Shown here piece after piece: positions 5,779-12,463 of a stretch of DNA of 13,321 nucleotides. The notes beneath the pieces were generated by a model, which worked only from the letters and a program-made list of their open reading frames with translations, did not search any database and had not been told where the DNA came from. Made by a program: the position numbers and the translations under genes. Every line of letters starts with the position of its first letter. Position 1 is the first letter of the stretch. Origin of the DNA: Gemmatimonadota bacterium (lineage in GTDB: Bacteria; Gemmatimonadota; Gemmatimonadetes; Gemmatimonadales; GWC2-71-9); contig JANYAG010000359.1 of assembly GCA_025361465.1 (NCBI GenBank), positions 1 to 13,321 on the forward strand. The letters run 5' to 3'.

Positions 5779-7235
5779 CCGCTCCCGCCCCGGCAACTCC
5801 CGACGATCTGCTCCTCCGGCAGGCCGGCCGCGCCCTGCTGATCGCCATCCACAGCACCCAGCGGTCGCTCAAGCTCTACCCGGTGGAGAACACCACCGTC
5901 CAGCGAGCACTGGACGACCTGCTCGGCCATGCCGTGGCGCTCTGCCGACTCGAGGGCGTCGTCGAGGTGAGCCTGTCGGGGGATTTCATCTTCCTCAACA
6001 AGACGCGACTGCGCCTCGGGCTCGACAACTTCGCGGCGTTCAGTGGATTTGTGTCGCTGATGAAAGGGGCGGGGATCGGAAAGCTCCGCATCGAAGATGG
6101 AGTGACCCGGCGTGAGTGGCAGGCATTTCTCTCGGCGCTGGGTGAACTGCCTCCCGGCGGGGAACCGGAGGAACGTCTCGAGAAGCTCCGCCAGCGGATG
6201 CAGAAGTCCGACGTGGTGCGCCTTGAGGTCGATGCCGCCGGGGAGGGTGGTGGCGGTGGCGGCGACGGTGGCGACGGGGATGAGTCCCTGGAGCGTGCCA
6301 AGCGAACGTATTCGCATGGTGTGGCGGCGGCCCGCGACGTGATGCAGGGCGTGCGGATCGGGCGCACCCCGAATACCCGCCGACTCAAGCGCGCCATCCA
6401 GCTGATTGTCGATCAGGTGATGGAGAACGAGCTGTCGCTTACCGGCCTGACGACCATTCGCGACTTCGACGAGTACACCTTCACCCATTCGGTAAACGTC
6501 TGCATCTTCTCGGTCGCCCTCGGCAAGCGCCTCAATTTCGACCGGTTGCAGCTGTACGATCTCGGGCTTGCGGCCTTGATGCACGACATCGGGAAGGCGC
6601 GGCTGGAATCCGGGTTGCTGAACAAGGAAGGCGTGCTGGATGAGATCGAGTGGCGCAGAATGCAGGCGCATCCCTGGCTCGGCACCCTGACGCTGTTCCG
6701 GATGCGTGAGGGCGAGGAGCTGCCGTACCGGGCGATTCTGTGCGCCCACGAGCACCACATGAAGATTGACCTGAGTGGGTACCCGCGCCCGATCCGCCCG
6801 CGCCGGCCGGGGATCTTTACGCGGCTGGTCGCGATCGCCGATGGCTATGATGCCGCGACAACCCGACGGTCGTACCAGAACGAGCCGTGCGAAGCGGAGG
6901 AAGTGCTCAGGGAGATGTGGATCAAGCGCGGACGGGGCTTCGACCCGACCCTGGTGAAGGCGCTCATCAACCTGCTGGGCATCTATCCGGTGGGGACCTG
7001 CGTCATTCTCGATACCTTCGAGGTAGCCATCGTGGCCGGGCCGAGCCCGGATCCCGAGCAATTGAATCGCCCGGTCGTCCGGATCGCCATCGATGCGACG
7101 GGCGGCAGGATCCCGGCGCCCGGCCAGCTAACGGACCTCTCCATCCCTTCGTCGGACGGATCCTATCCGAGGAGCATCGTCAAGGTTACTTCCCCTGATC
7201 GCTATGGTCTCGTCGTTGGCGACTACTTCATCTGA
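5775..7235 (+). CDS. HD-GYP-type phosphohydrolase / cyclic-di-nucleotide phosphodiesterase-like protein
   Basis: HD-GYP proteins hydrolyse cyclic di-GMP or related dinucleotides using two or three metal ions. The ATG at 5775 overlaps the preceding stop (ATGA) and is preferred over the in-frame TTG at 5766, giving 486 residues. Domains: an N-terminal domain (about 20-150) related to that of the upstream HEAT protein, a Gly/Asp-rich linker (156-170), the HD-GYP core (about 200-405), and a C-terminal tail from GIYPVGTCVIL that is typical of the family. Core residues are His238, His270/Asp271/Lys274 (LMHDIGK), His299 (QAHP), His327/His328 and Asp356 (AIADGYDA). The signature HHExxDGxGYP reads HHMKIDLSGYP, with Glu to Met and Gly to Leu, while the probable metal-binding histidines remain. 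No receiver, PAS or membrane segment is seen. Its end overlaps trpA by up to 32 bases. Confidence 0.9.
   Translation: MTAPAPATPDDLLLRQAGRALLIAIHSTQRSLKLYPVENTTVQRALDDLLGHAVALCRLEGVVEVSLSGDFIFLNKTRLRLGLDNFAAFSGFVSLMKGAGIGKLRIEDGVTRREWQAFLSALGELPPGGEPEERLEKLRQRMQKSDVVRLEVDAAGEGGGGGGDGGDGDESLERAKRTYSHGVAAARDVMQGVRIGRTPNTRRLKRAIQLIVDQVMENELSLTGLTTIRDFDEYTFTHSVNVCIFSVALGKRLNFDRLQLYDLGLAALMHDIGKARLESGLLNKEGVLDEIEWRRMQAHPWLGTLTLFRMREGEELPYRAILCAHEHHMKIDLSGYPRPIRPRRPGIFTRLVAIADGYDAATTRRSYQNEPCEAEEVLREMWIKRGRGFDPTLVKALINLLGIYPVGTCVILDTFEVAIVAGPSPDPEQLNRPVVRIAIDATGGRIPAPGQLTDLSIPSSDGSYPRSIVKVTSPDRYGLVVGDYFI
6240..6284 (+). other. Gly/Asp-rich linker coding segment in the HD-GYP gene
   Basis: GGTGGC-type codon runs encode residues 156-170, almost only Gly, Asp and Glu, between the N-terminal domain and the HD-GYP core. 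This looks like a flexible hinge and, at the DNA level, a short low-complexity tract that could vary in length between strains. Confidence 0.6.
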
Positions 7236-8010
7236 GTCGGCGTTGGACCGCACCTGGGCCACGCTTCGCTCCGCAGGGCGGTGCGGCCTCGTGCCGTTCC
7301 TGACGGCCGGATTCCCGACGATCCGTGAGTCCAAGGATGCCCTTCAGGTTGCCGCCGAGACCAGCGACATCCTCGAAGTCGGCGTGCCCTTCAGCGATCC
7401 GCTCGCCGACGGACCCACCATTCAACGTTCGACCTATCGCGCCCTTGAGAACGGCATGACCGTGGCCGGCACGCTGGAGCTCATCGGCAGCGCGAACCTG
7501 AATCGTCCCGTCGTGTTGTTTTCCTATCTCAATCCGGTGCTGCAGTACGGCGTGGACCGGCTCCTCCGGGATGCGGCCGACGTCGGTGTGGCGGGCCTCC
7601 TCCTGACGGATCTGCCTGCTGGTGCGGACGTCGCCCTCGAGGAGATTGTCCATTGCTCACCGCTCGATTTGATCCGGATGGTGGCACCAACCTCGAGAAA
7701 GGCGCGAATTGCCCAGGCCGTTGACCGAGCGCAGGGATTTGTCTACCTGGTCGCACGGCTTGGTGTGACCGGAGTGTCGGCCGAGTTGGCCACCGACCTG
7801 GGGCCGTCCATCGAGCGGGTCCGTGTGGCGACCTCACTTCCGATCGCGGTCGGGTTCGGGATTTCGACGCCGACGCAAGCAATCGCAGTGGCGCGGCTGG
7901 CCGACGGAGTGGTCGTTGGCAGCGCCCTGGTCGAGGTCCTGGGCCGCCACGGAGTGGCCGCCGCCGGCAGATTCCTGGGCGGCCTTCGCGCGGCGCTGGA
8001 TTCGGCATGA
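7204..8010 (+). CDS. trpA: Tryptophan synthase alpha chain
   Basis: TrpA cleaves indole-3-glycerol phosphate to indole and glyceraldehyde 3-phosphate and passes indole to TrpB. The 268-residue barrel has the catalytic Glu58 and Asp69 (LEVGVPFSDPLADGPTIQ), LFSYLNP (105-111), LTDLP (134-138), the GVTG phosphate loop (187-190), GFGIST (217-222) and VVVGSALV. The ATG at 7204 is the first start in the frame and overlaps the HD-GYP gene by 32 bases, but it has no clear ribosome site. A TTG at 7243, just after the HD-GYP stop and behind a GAG, would give 255 residues with a more typical N-terminus, so the start is uncertain. The stop overlaps folK as ATGA. Separation from trpB by two non-trp genes is unusual, since trpBA are normally adjacent. 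Function is certain. Confidence 0.97.
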   Translation: MVSSLATTSSESALDRTWATLRSAGRCGLVPFLTAGFPTIRESKDALQVAAETSDILEVGVPFSDPLADGPTIQRSTYRALENGMTVAGTLELIGSANLNRPVVLFSYLNPVLQYGVDRLLRDAADVGVAGLLLTDLPAGADVALEEIVHCSPLDLIRMVAPTSRKARIAQAVDRAQGFVYLVARLGVTGVSAELATDLGPSIERVRVATSLPIAVGFGISTPTQAIAVARLADGVVVGSALVEVLGRHGVAAAGRFLGGLRAALDSA

Positions 8011-8423
8011 GCGACCTGGTCACGGCGTACATCGCCCTGGGCAGCAACCTGGGGGACCGGGCAGGCTACCTTGCCTTCGCGCGGGAGCAGCTGGGCGAGC
8101 ACAACGGCATTACGATCAAGGCCGTGTCGGAGGTCGATGAGACGCCGCCACTCGGTGGCCTCGAGCAGCCGGCGTACCTCAACCAGATGGTGCGCGTGCA
8201 CACCGGACTCGCGGCACCCAGCCTCCTGGCCGTCTGCCATGATATCGAACGAGTCGCCGGGCGGCGGCGTTCTTCGAAATGGTGTTCCCGCACGCTGGAC
8301 CTTGACGTCGTGATGTATGGCAATGTGATGTGCGACCTGCCCGATCTGGTGCTGCCGCACCCAGGGCTCCGCGACCGCCCGTTCTGGGCGTCCGAGATTG
8401 CCCGAATGGAGGCGTATGGCTGA
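8007..8423 (+). CDS. folK: 6-hydroxymethyl-dihydropterin pyrophosphokinase (HPPK)
   Basis: FolK transfers pyrophosphate from ATP to 6-hydroxymethyl-7,8-dihydropterin, the step before dihydropteroate synthase in folate synthesis. The protein is 138 residues, about 20 shorter at the C-terminus than E. coli HPPK. Motifs seen are AYIALGSNLGDR (7-18), ETPPLGG (45-51), Glu81 and GRRR (85-88), the metal-binding aspartates in RTLDLDVVMY (95-104; Asp98 and Asp100) and LVLPHPGLRDRPF (114-126). The ATG start overlaps the trpA stop (ATGA) and there is no separate ribosome site, so it is probably translated by coupling. The end overlaps panB by 8 bases. Grouping with panB and panC is a recurrent bacterial arrangement, and PanB consumes a folate C1 donor, which makes metabolic sense. 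Confidence 0.96.
   Translation: MSDLVTAYIALGSNLGDRAGYLAFAREQLGEHNGITIKAVSEVDETPPLGGLEQPAYLNQMVRVHTGLAAPSLLAVCHDIERVAGRRRSSKWCSRTLDLDVVMYGNVMCDLPDLVLPHPGLRDRPFWASEIARMEAYG
8408..8412 (+). promoter_or_regulatory. Ribosome binding site of panB
   Basis: GGAGG within the folK 3' end, only three bases before the ATG at 8416. The motif is strong but the spacing is short. It favours 8416 over the in-frame ATG at 8437 without settling the matter. Confidence 0.45.
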
Positions 8424-9222
8424 CCCCTCGCTGAGCATGCCCGACCTCGCGACCCGAAAAGCCGCAGGCGAGAAGCTCGTGGTGCTGACCTGCTACGATG
8501 CCTTGTTCGCCCGTCTCCTGGATGGCGGCGACGTGGACATCCTGCTCGTGGGCGATTCGCTCAACCAGGTGCTGGCCGGGCGACGCTCCACCTTGAGCGC
8601 CACGCTCGACCAGATGATTTACCACGCCGCCAGCGTGCGGCGGGGTGCGACCTACCCGCTCCTCGTGGTGGACCTGCCATTCCTCAGTTACCAGGTGAGC
8701 ATCGAGGACGCCATCCGGAACGCCGGGCGGGTCATGGCCGTGACGGAGTGTGACGCCGTGAAGCTCGAGGGCGGTGCGGCGATGGTGCCGACGGTGCGTG
8801 CGCTCGTCGAGCGCGGGATTCCGGTGATGGGGCACCTCGGTCTGACCCCGCAATCCGTCAACACCATCGGGGGGTATCGCGTCCAGGGGCGCGAGGATGC
8901 CGTGGCGGAGCAGCTGTGTGCCGATGCCCTGGCGCTCGAGGCAGCGGGGGCGAGCTCGGTGGTCCTTGAGCTGGTGCCCCGTGCGCTCGCCGCGAAGATC
9001 AGCGCATCACTCCGTATCCCGACGATCGGCATCGGGGCAGGCAGTGGCTGTGACGGACAGGTGCTCGTCCTGCATGACATGCTGGGACTTAACGAGGGCT
9101 TCGCCCCGAAGTTTCTCAAGCGGTACGCCGATCTGGCCGGGGTAGTGCGCAGCGCCGTGACCGCTTTCGCCGCCGATGTGCGGGCCGGTCGGTACCCCGA
9201 CGACGTTCACAGCTTCGACTGA
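8416..9222 (+). CDS. panB: 3-methyl-2-oxobutanoate hydroxymethyltransferase (ketopantoate hydroxymethyltransferase)
   Basis: PanB adds a hydroxymethyl group from 5,10-methylene-tetrahydrofolate to alpha-ketoisovalerate, the first committed step to pantothenate. The 268-residue barrel is of usual length. Ligands to Mg and ketopantoate are present: Asp47/Ser48 (LLVGDSLNQVL), Asp86 (VVDLPFLSY), Lys116 and Glu118 (AVKLEGG) and Glu185 (VVLELVP). GHLGLTPQSVNTIGGYRVQGR (139-159) and IGIGAGSGCDGQVLVLHDMLG (205-225) are also diagnostic. The start is taken at ATG 8416 behind GGAGG; ATG 8437 would remove seven non-conserved residues, and the frame also opens with a TTG at 8398. It overlaps folK by 8 bases, and panC begins three bases after its stop. 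Assignment is secure. Confidence 0.98.
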   Translation: MADPSLSMPDLATRKAAGEKLVVLTCYDALFARLLDGGDVDILLVGDSLNQVLAGRRSTLSATLDQMIYHAASVRRGATYPLLVVDLPFLSYQVSIEDAIRNAGRVMAVTECDAVKLEGGAAMVPTVRALVERGIPVMGHLGLTPQSVNTIGGYRVQGREDAVAEQLCADALALEAAGASSVVLELVPRALAAKISASLRIPTIGIGAGSGCDGQVLVLHDMLGLNEGFAPKFLKRYADLAGVVRSAVTAFAADVRAGRYPDDVHSFD

Positions 9223-9225
9223 GCG

Positions 9226-10080
9226 ATGCAGCACGTCACGACGATTGCGGAGCTTCGCGCCGTGCTGGGCCGCGAGCGGCACCAGGCTCGGCGCATCGCC
9301 TTGGTGCCGACCATGGGGGCCCTGCACGAGGGCCACCTCACGCTGGTGGACGATGCGCGGTTGCGCGCCGATGTGGTGGTGATGAGCCTGTTCGTCAATC
9401 CGTTGCAGTTCCGACCGGGTGAGGACTTCGAGAAATACCCCCGCCATCTCGAAGCCGACCGCGCACGTGCTGAAGCTCGCGGCGTCGACGTCCTCTTCGC
9501 CCCAACGGTCGAGGAGATGTATCGCGCGGGCGGCGAGATACGCATCGTGGCGGGCGAGACCGCCTCACGCTGGGAAGGTGCCGCCCGTCCCGGGCACTTC
9601 GAAGGTGTCCTCACTGTGGTCGCGAAGCTGTTCAATATCGTCCAGCCGGATGTCGCGTGCTTCGGGCAGAAGGACATCCAGCAGGTCACCCTGGTGCGAC
9701 ATTTGATTGCCCAGCTGGACTTTCCGATCGAGCTTGCGGTGGTGCCAACGGTGCGGGAGGCCGATGGCCTGGCACTCAGTTCCCGGAATGTCTATCTCAA
9801 TGCGGCCGACCGTCATGCCGCCCTCGCGCTGTCCCGGGCGTTGCAGGCAGCCGTCACACGATGGGAGGCAGGCGAACGCACCGCAGCCACGCTGCGCGAC
9901 GTCGCCCTGGCCGTTCTGGCCGGCACCAGCGGTGTGGTCACCGACTACGTGGCGGTGGTGGATGGCATGCGCATGTTGCCGGTGGACCGGGCCGAACCTG
10001 GATCGATCATCGCGGTCGCCGCCCGCGTCGGGTCGACCCGATTGATCGACAACGTCCTCCTCGGCCGCCGAGGCGCCTGA
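9226..10080 (+). CDS. panC: Pantothenate synthetase (pantoate-beta-alanine ligase)
   Basis: PanC condenses pantoate with beta-alanine through a pantoyl-adenylate, the last step of pantothenate synthesis. The 284-residue protein belongs to the nucleotidyltransferase superfamily. Motifs seen are PTMGALHEGH (28-37, with the HxGH histidines 34 and 37), SLFVNPLQF (54-62), EDFEKYPR (66-73), ARPGHFEGVLTVVAKLFN (120-137), FGQKDIQQ (146-153), READGLALSSRNVYL (177-191) and a C-terminal DYVAVVD dimer domain. The start lies three bases after the panB stop with only a weak GAG ahead of it, so coupled translation is likely. Adjacent panB and panC supply the pantothenate pathway except PanE and PanD, which are not in the window. 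Assignment is secure. Confidence 0.98.
   Translation: MQHVTTIAELRAVLGRERHQARRIALVPTMGALHEGHLTLVDDARLRADVVVMSLFVNPLQFRPGEDFEKYPRHLEADRARAEARGVDVLFAPTVEEMYRAGGEIRIVAGETASRWEGAARPGHFEGVLTVVAKLFNIVQPDVACFGQKDIQQVTLVRHLIAQLDFPIELAVVPTVREADGLALSSRNVYLNAADRHAALALSRALQAAVTRWEAGERTAATLRDVALAVLAGTSGVVTDYVAVVDGMRMLPVDRAEPGSIIAVAARVGSTRLIDNVLLGRRGA
10070..10073 (+). promoter_or_regulatory. Ribosome binding site of the YqeK-like gene
   Basis: GAGG at the panC 3' end, eight bases before the GTG at 10082. It supports that GTG as the start; the nearby ATG at 10086 is out of frame. Confidence 0.5.
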
Positions 10081-10081
10081 C

Positions 10082-10615
10082 GTGGATGCGCTCCCGTGCT
10101 GGGCCATCGTGACGCCCGAGCGGCGCGCCCATGTGGAACGCGTGGCGACGCTGCTGCGGGAATGGGCGACGACGCTCGGTCTCGATCGCGGCGAACGGGA
10201 TCGCTGGATGCGGGCGGTCTACCTCCACGATTCACTTCGAGATGCACCGGAGAGCGAGATGCGCCGCTGGGCACCATTCATCGAGGGGCCGGTCGAGCTG
10301 CGGCATGGCCCCGCGGCAGCAGCGCGCGCAGAGCTTGAAGGGGAACGCGATGCCGATGTGCTCAGTGCGGTGCGATGGCATTCCGTTGGCTGGGCGGCGT
10401 GGGGGCCGACGGGCCGTGCCCTGTATTGCGCTGATTTTCTCGAGCCCGGGCGCCCGTTCGACCGGACGGAGCGTGCCGCGCTCGCGCGGACCTTCTGTGA
10501 TGCCCCGGCCCAGGTGCTTCGCGAGGTGGTGACGAAGCGGTTGGCGTACGCCGAAAAGCAGGGCTGGACGTTGCCTCCGGAGAGCATCGCGTTCCGCCGG
10601 GTGGTGTGCAGCTGA
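10082..10615 (+). CDS. yqeK: YqeK-like HD-superfamily hydrolase
   Basis: YqeK enzymes are metal-dependent HD proteins that split diadenosine tetraphosphate (Ap4A) symmetrically. The 177-residue protein shows the HD pattern in order: His17 (RRAHVERVA), His49-Asp50 (AVYLHDSLRD), His75 (LRHGPAAAAR), His100 (AVRWHSVG) and Asp118 within CADFLEPGRPFDR, which is close to the YqeK hallmark of AD-EP-R-F. The usual G-x-x-M-S after the fourth histidine is replaced by VGWAAWGP. The GTG start, one base after the panC stop, has a GAGG site. In many bacteria yqeK lies between nadD and rsfS, sometimes next to a LytR_C gene; here a LytR_C-like gene follows (TGATG overlap) but panC takes the upstream place. 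An HD hydrolase is certain; Ap4A as substrate is inferred from family resemblance. Confidence 0.75.
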   Translation: MDALPCWAIVTPERRAHVERVATLLREWATTLGLDRGERDRWMRAVYLHDSLRDAPESEMRRWAPFIEGPVELRHGPAAAARAELEGERDADVLSAVRWHSVGWAAWGPTGRALYCADFLEPGRPFDRTERAALARTFCDAPAQVLREVVTKRLAYAEKQGWTLPPESIAFRRVVCS

Positions 10616-11025
10616 TGTGCTCGCCCCGGGGCGCGCTGCTTGCGCTGGTCGGAGTGCTTGGATGCGGCGGCCGGGGGTCGATGGTTGCCGCAAAGGCGAA
10701 GGATTCGGCGCAGCCGAGTGAGGCGCGACGCGTCACCGTCGAAGTCCTCAACCCAGGCAAGCAGGTCGGCGTGGCCCGTACCGCCACGGTGCGGTTGCGG
10801 GGACAAGGCCTTGACGTCGTGTATTTCGGCAGCCTCGCCGATACCGTCCTCGCCAAGCGTGAGCGGAACCTCATCTACGTCCGGCGGGGTGACACCACGG
10901 GAGTCGGACTGGTCCTCGCGGCGATCGGTGATGCGGAGATTGTTGATCGTGCCGATCGCACCCGTCTCGTTGACCTGAGCGTGGTATTAGGTCGCCACCC
11001 GATGTCGCGCGCAGACTCCCACTAG
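10615..11025 (+). CDS. Small putative lipoprotein with LytR_C-like domain
   Basis: The 136-residue protein starts at the ATG in TGATG at 10615, sharing one base with the stop before it; an in-frame GTG at 10606 would add three residues. A short hydrophobic N-terminus (ALLALVGVLGC) ends in a plausible lipobox, VLGC with Cys17, pointing to export and lipid anchoring, although the n-region has only one arginine. Residues about 39-127 (RRVTVEVLNPGKQVGVARTATVRLRGQGLDVVYFGS to VDLSVVLGRH) fit the LytR_C pattern: a VxVLN strand, a G-x-A helix, an L-x-x-x-G turn and a final vvLG strand. The function of this domain is poorly defined; it is linked to cell-envelope proteins. It is the last gene of the array, and its TAG overlaps the glycerate kinase stop in the palindrome CTAG. 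Confidence 0.7.
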   Translation: MCSPRGALLALVGVLGCGGRGSMVAAKAKDSAQPSEARRVTVEVLNPGKQVGVARTATVRLRGQGLDVVYFGSLADTVLAKRERNLIYVRRGDTTGVGLVLAAIGDAEIVDRADRTRLVDLSVVLGRHPMSRADSH

Positions 11026-12344
11026 ACGCCGGGCTGGTGGATCGCCAGCACCAGGTCCATCACATTGGTGCCACTCATGCCGGTGCGAAGCAGCGCACCG
11101 GCCGCATCAAGGGCGCGATAGCTGTCGTGATGCTCCAGCGCCCGCAGCGGGTCGATGCCTGCGCCCTGGATGGCGGACCACGTCACCTGGTCCACAATCG
11201 CTCCGGCCGCGTCGGTGGGACCATCGCGCCCATCGGTACCGGCTGAGAGGATGGCCACCCCCACGCCCCGGCCGGCCAGGACTTGGGCTGCTGCGAGCGC
11301 GAGCTCCTGGTTTCGCCCACCTCGGCCAGTCGCCTGTTTGAGCGCAACCGTTGTCTCTCCCCCATAGACGAAAACCCGCGCCCGGCCGGCTTCGCCAAGG
11401 GTGTCGTCGATGCCGAATCGGCTGCCGCGGACCTGCAGGAGCGCCTGCGCAATCTCGCGTCCGGCCTTCCCGGCGGCTCCGGTGAGCGGCTTTGCCATCG
11501 CCTTGGCGTGGCAACCCAGGGCGATGGCACAGTTTCGGGCGGCGTCCATCGCGACCTGATTGCTGGCGATGATCGCGGTGCGCTCGGCATTCGCTGCAGC
11601 ATCGCACGGCTTCGGCGTTTCGAATTCGAGCGCCGCGATCACTGCGGAGGGGAGTTGCTCCAGGAGCCTGGCCGAGCGGCAGAGCGACAAGACGTCGCGC
11701 GACGACCAGCGATCGCCGACGCAGGGCCCCGAGGCGATCACGCTGGGATCATCGCCGGGAACATCGGAGAGCAGCCAGTTGACGATTGGCCGGGGGTGCA
11801 AGGCCAGCGCGAGTCTTCCGGCGGTCCATCGTGCGACACGCTTGCGAATCGCATTGCTCTGCTCGATGTCGAGGCCGGAGGAGAGCAGCAACTCGAAGGT
11901 GCGCGTCATGTCGGCCATCGACAATCCGGGCAGCGGTCCGGCAAGCAACGCCGTGGCCCCGCCTGAGATTGCCACATGCACCTCGGCCGCGAAGGGGATT
12001 TCGTTCAACCATGCCCCGAGCGAGTCGCTGGCGGCCCGGGACCGCGCTCCGGGCAGGGGATGGTCACCGAGCATCAGGGTCAGGGCGGGATGCGGGGCGC
12101 GACACGCTTCCGGGGAGACGATCATACCGCCCGCCGGCTCACGCGCATGGTGGGCAAGCCAGGTGACCAGGCCCTTTGCCATGCCGCAGGCTGCTTTCCC
12201 GGCGCAGATCAGGAAGATCGGATGCGAGGAGGGGACCAATTCGGAGAGGGCCCGGGCCATCGCCCGGCTCGGCTCGACGGCGTTGAGGGCCGCCGCGTAG
12301 CAGTGCCGCAACACGGCTTGGCCCGGGCTCGGGGACAGGGACAC
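11022..12344 (-). CDS. gckA: Glycerate 2-kinase, class II (GckA/TtuD, MOFRL family)
   Basis: This family phosphorylates D-glycerate, usually to 2-phosphoglycerate, linking serine, glyoxylate and tartrate breakdown to glycolysis. With a GTG start at 12344 the protein is 440 residues. It contains the catalytic-lysine segment ICAGKAACGMAKG (Lys50), AISGGATALLAGP (125-137), LLSDVPGDDP (191-200), YGGETTV (327-333), GRGGRNQEL (340-348), AGTDGRDGPTDAAGA (368-382) and GMSGTNVMDL (422-431), the last three in the MOFRL domain. A longer frame starts at GTG 12383, but 12344 is preferred because GGAG lies five bases ahead of it and homologues begin near this point. It is convergent with the LytR_C gene (4-base overlap) and divergent from a hydroxypyruvate reductase-type gene, its likely metabolic partner. 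2-phosphoglycerate as product is family inference. Confidence 0.94.
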   Translation of the reverse strand: MSLSPSPGQAVLRHCYAAALNAVEPSRAMARALSELVPSSHPIFLICAGKAACGMAKGLVTWLAHHAREPAGGMIVSPEACRAPHPALTLMLGDHPLPGARSRAASDSLGAWLNEIPFAAEVHVAISGGATALLAGPLPGLSMADMTRTFELLLSSGLDIEQSNAIRKRVARWTAGRLALALHPRPIVNWLLSDVPGDDPSVIASGPCVGDRWSSRDVLSLCRSARLLEQLPSAVIAALEFETPKPCDAAANAERTAIIASNQVAMDAARNCAIALGCHAKAMAKPLTGAAGKAGREIAQALLQVRGSRFGIDDTLGEAGRARVFVYGGETTVALKQATGRGGRNQELALAAAQVLAGRGVGVAILSAGTDGRDGPTDAAGAIVDQVTWSAIQGAGIDPLRALEHHDSYRALDAAGALLRTGMSGTNVMDLVLAIHQPGV

Positions 12345-12349
12345 GGTGA

Positions 12350-12353
12350 CTCC
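12350..12353 (-). promoter_or_regulatory. Ribosome binding site of the glycerate kinase
   Basis: On the minus strand GGAG followed by TCACC and then GTG at 12344. This decides the start in favour of 12344 over 12383. Confidence 0.6.
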
Positions 12354-12370
12354 GGAGGAAGAACCCGCCA

Positions 12371-12376
12371 ATATTA
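12371..12376 (-). promoter_or_regulatory. Candidate -10 box for the glycerate kinase
   Basis: TAATAT on the minus strand (five of six matches to TATAAT) stands out in this GC-rich DNA. It would place transcription start about 20 bases before the GTG at 12344. No good -35 is seen at 16-18 bases; TTGCCT lies 21 bases upstream. If real, it excludes the longer reading from 12383. Confidence 0.4.
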
Positions 12377-12383
12377 GTCTCAC

Positions 12384-12463
12384 GTCCCCATTCCCTGAGG
12401 CAAGATGCCGGCGATTGCAGTTCTCGATCAGAAGGCGCCGTCCCGGCAGCCGGGTGCGCCACC
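12384..12463. other. Divergent intergenic region between glycerate kinase and dehydrogenase
   Basis: About 80 bases (119 if the kinase starts at 12344) separate the two divergent genes and must carry both promoters. Apart from the TAATAT box just inside this gap on the kinase side, I see no clear sigma-70 promoter for the plus-strand gene and no obvious inverted-repeat operator. Confidence 0.5.

Noticed and set aside
6240..6284. GGTGGC-rich tract as a tandem repeat or CRISPR-like element
   Set aside because: It is in frame within the HD-GYP gene, encodes a Gly/Asp linker and has no regular spaced repeat unit.
5397..7061. 554-codon open frame on the minus strand opposite the HEAT and HD-GYP genes
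   Set aside because: The plus strand carries intact HD-GYP residues throughout. The antisense frame has no domain, no ribosome site of note and shadow-type composition.
11034..11054. Intrinsic terminator after the eleven-gene array
   Set aside because: The CTGGTG/CACCAG hairpin has only six paired bases, a nine-base loop and no T-run, and it lies in kinase coding sequence, so it is not listed as a terminator.
11283..12300. Long plus-strand open frames opposite the glycerate kinase
   Set aside because: The minus strand encodes complete MOFRL-kinase motifs. The plus-strand frames show no conserved features.
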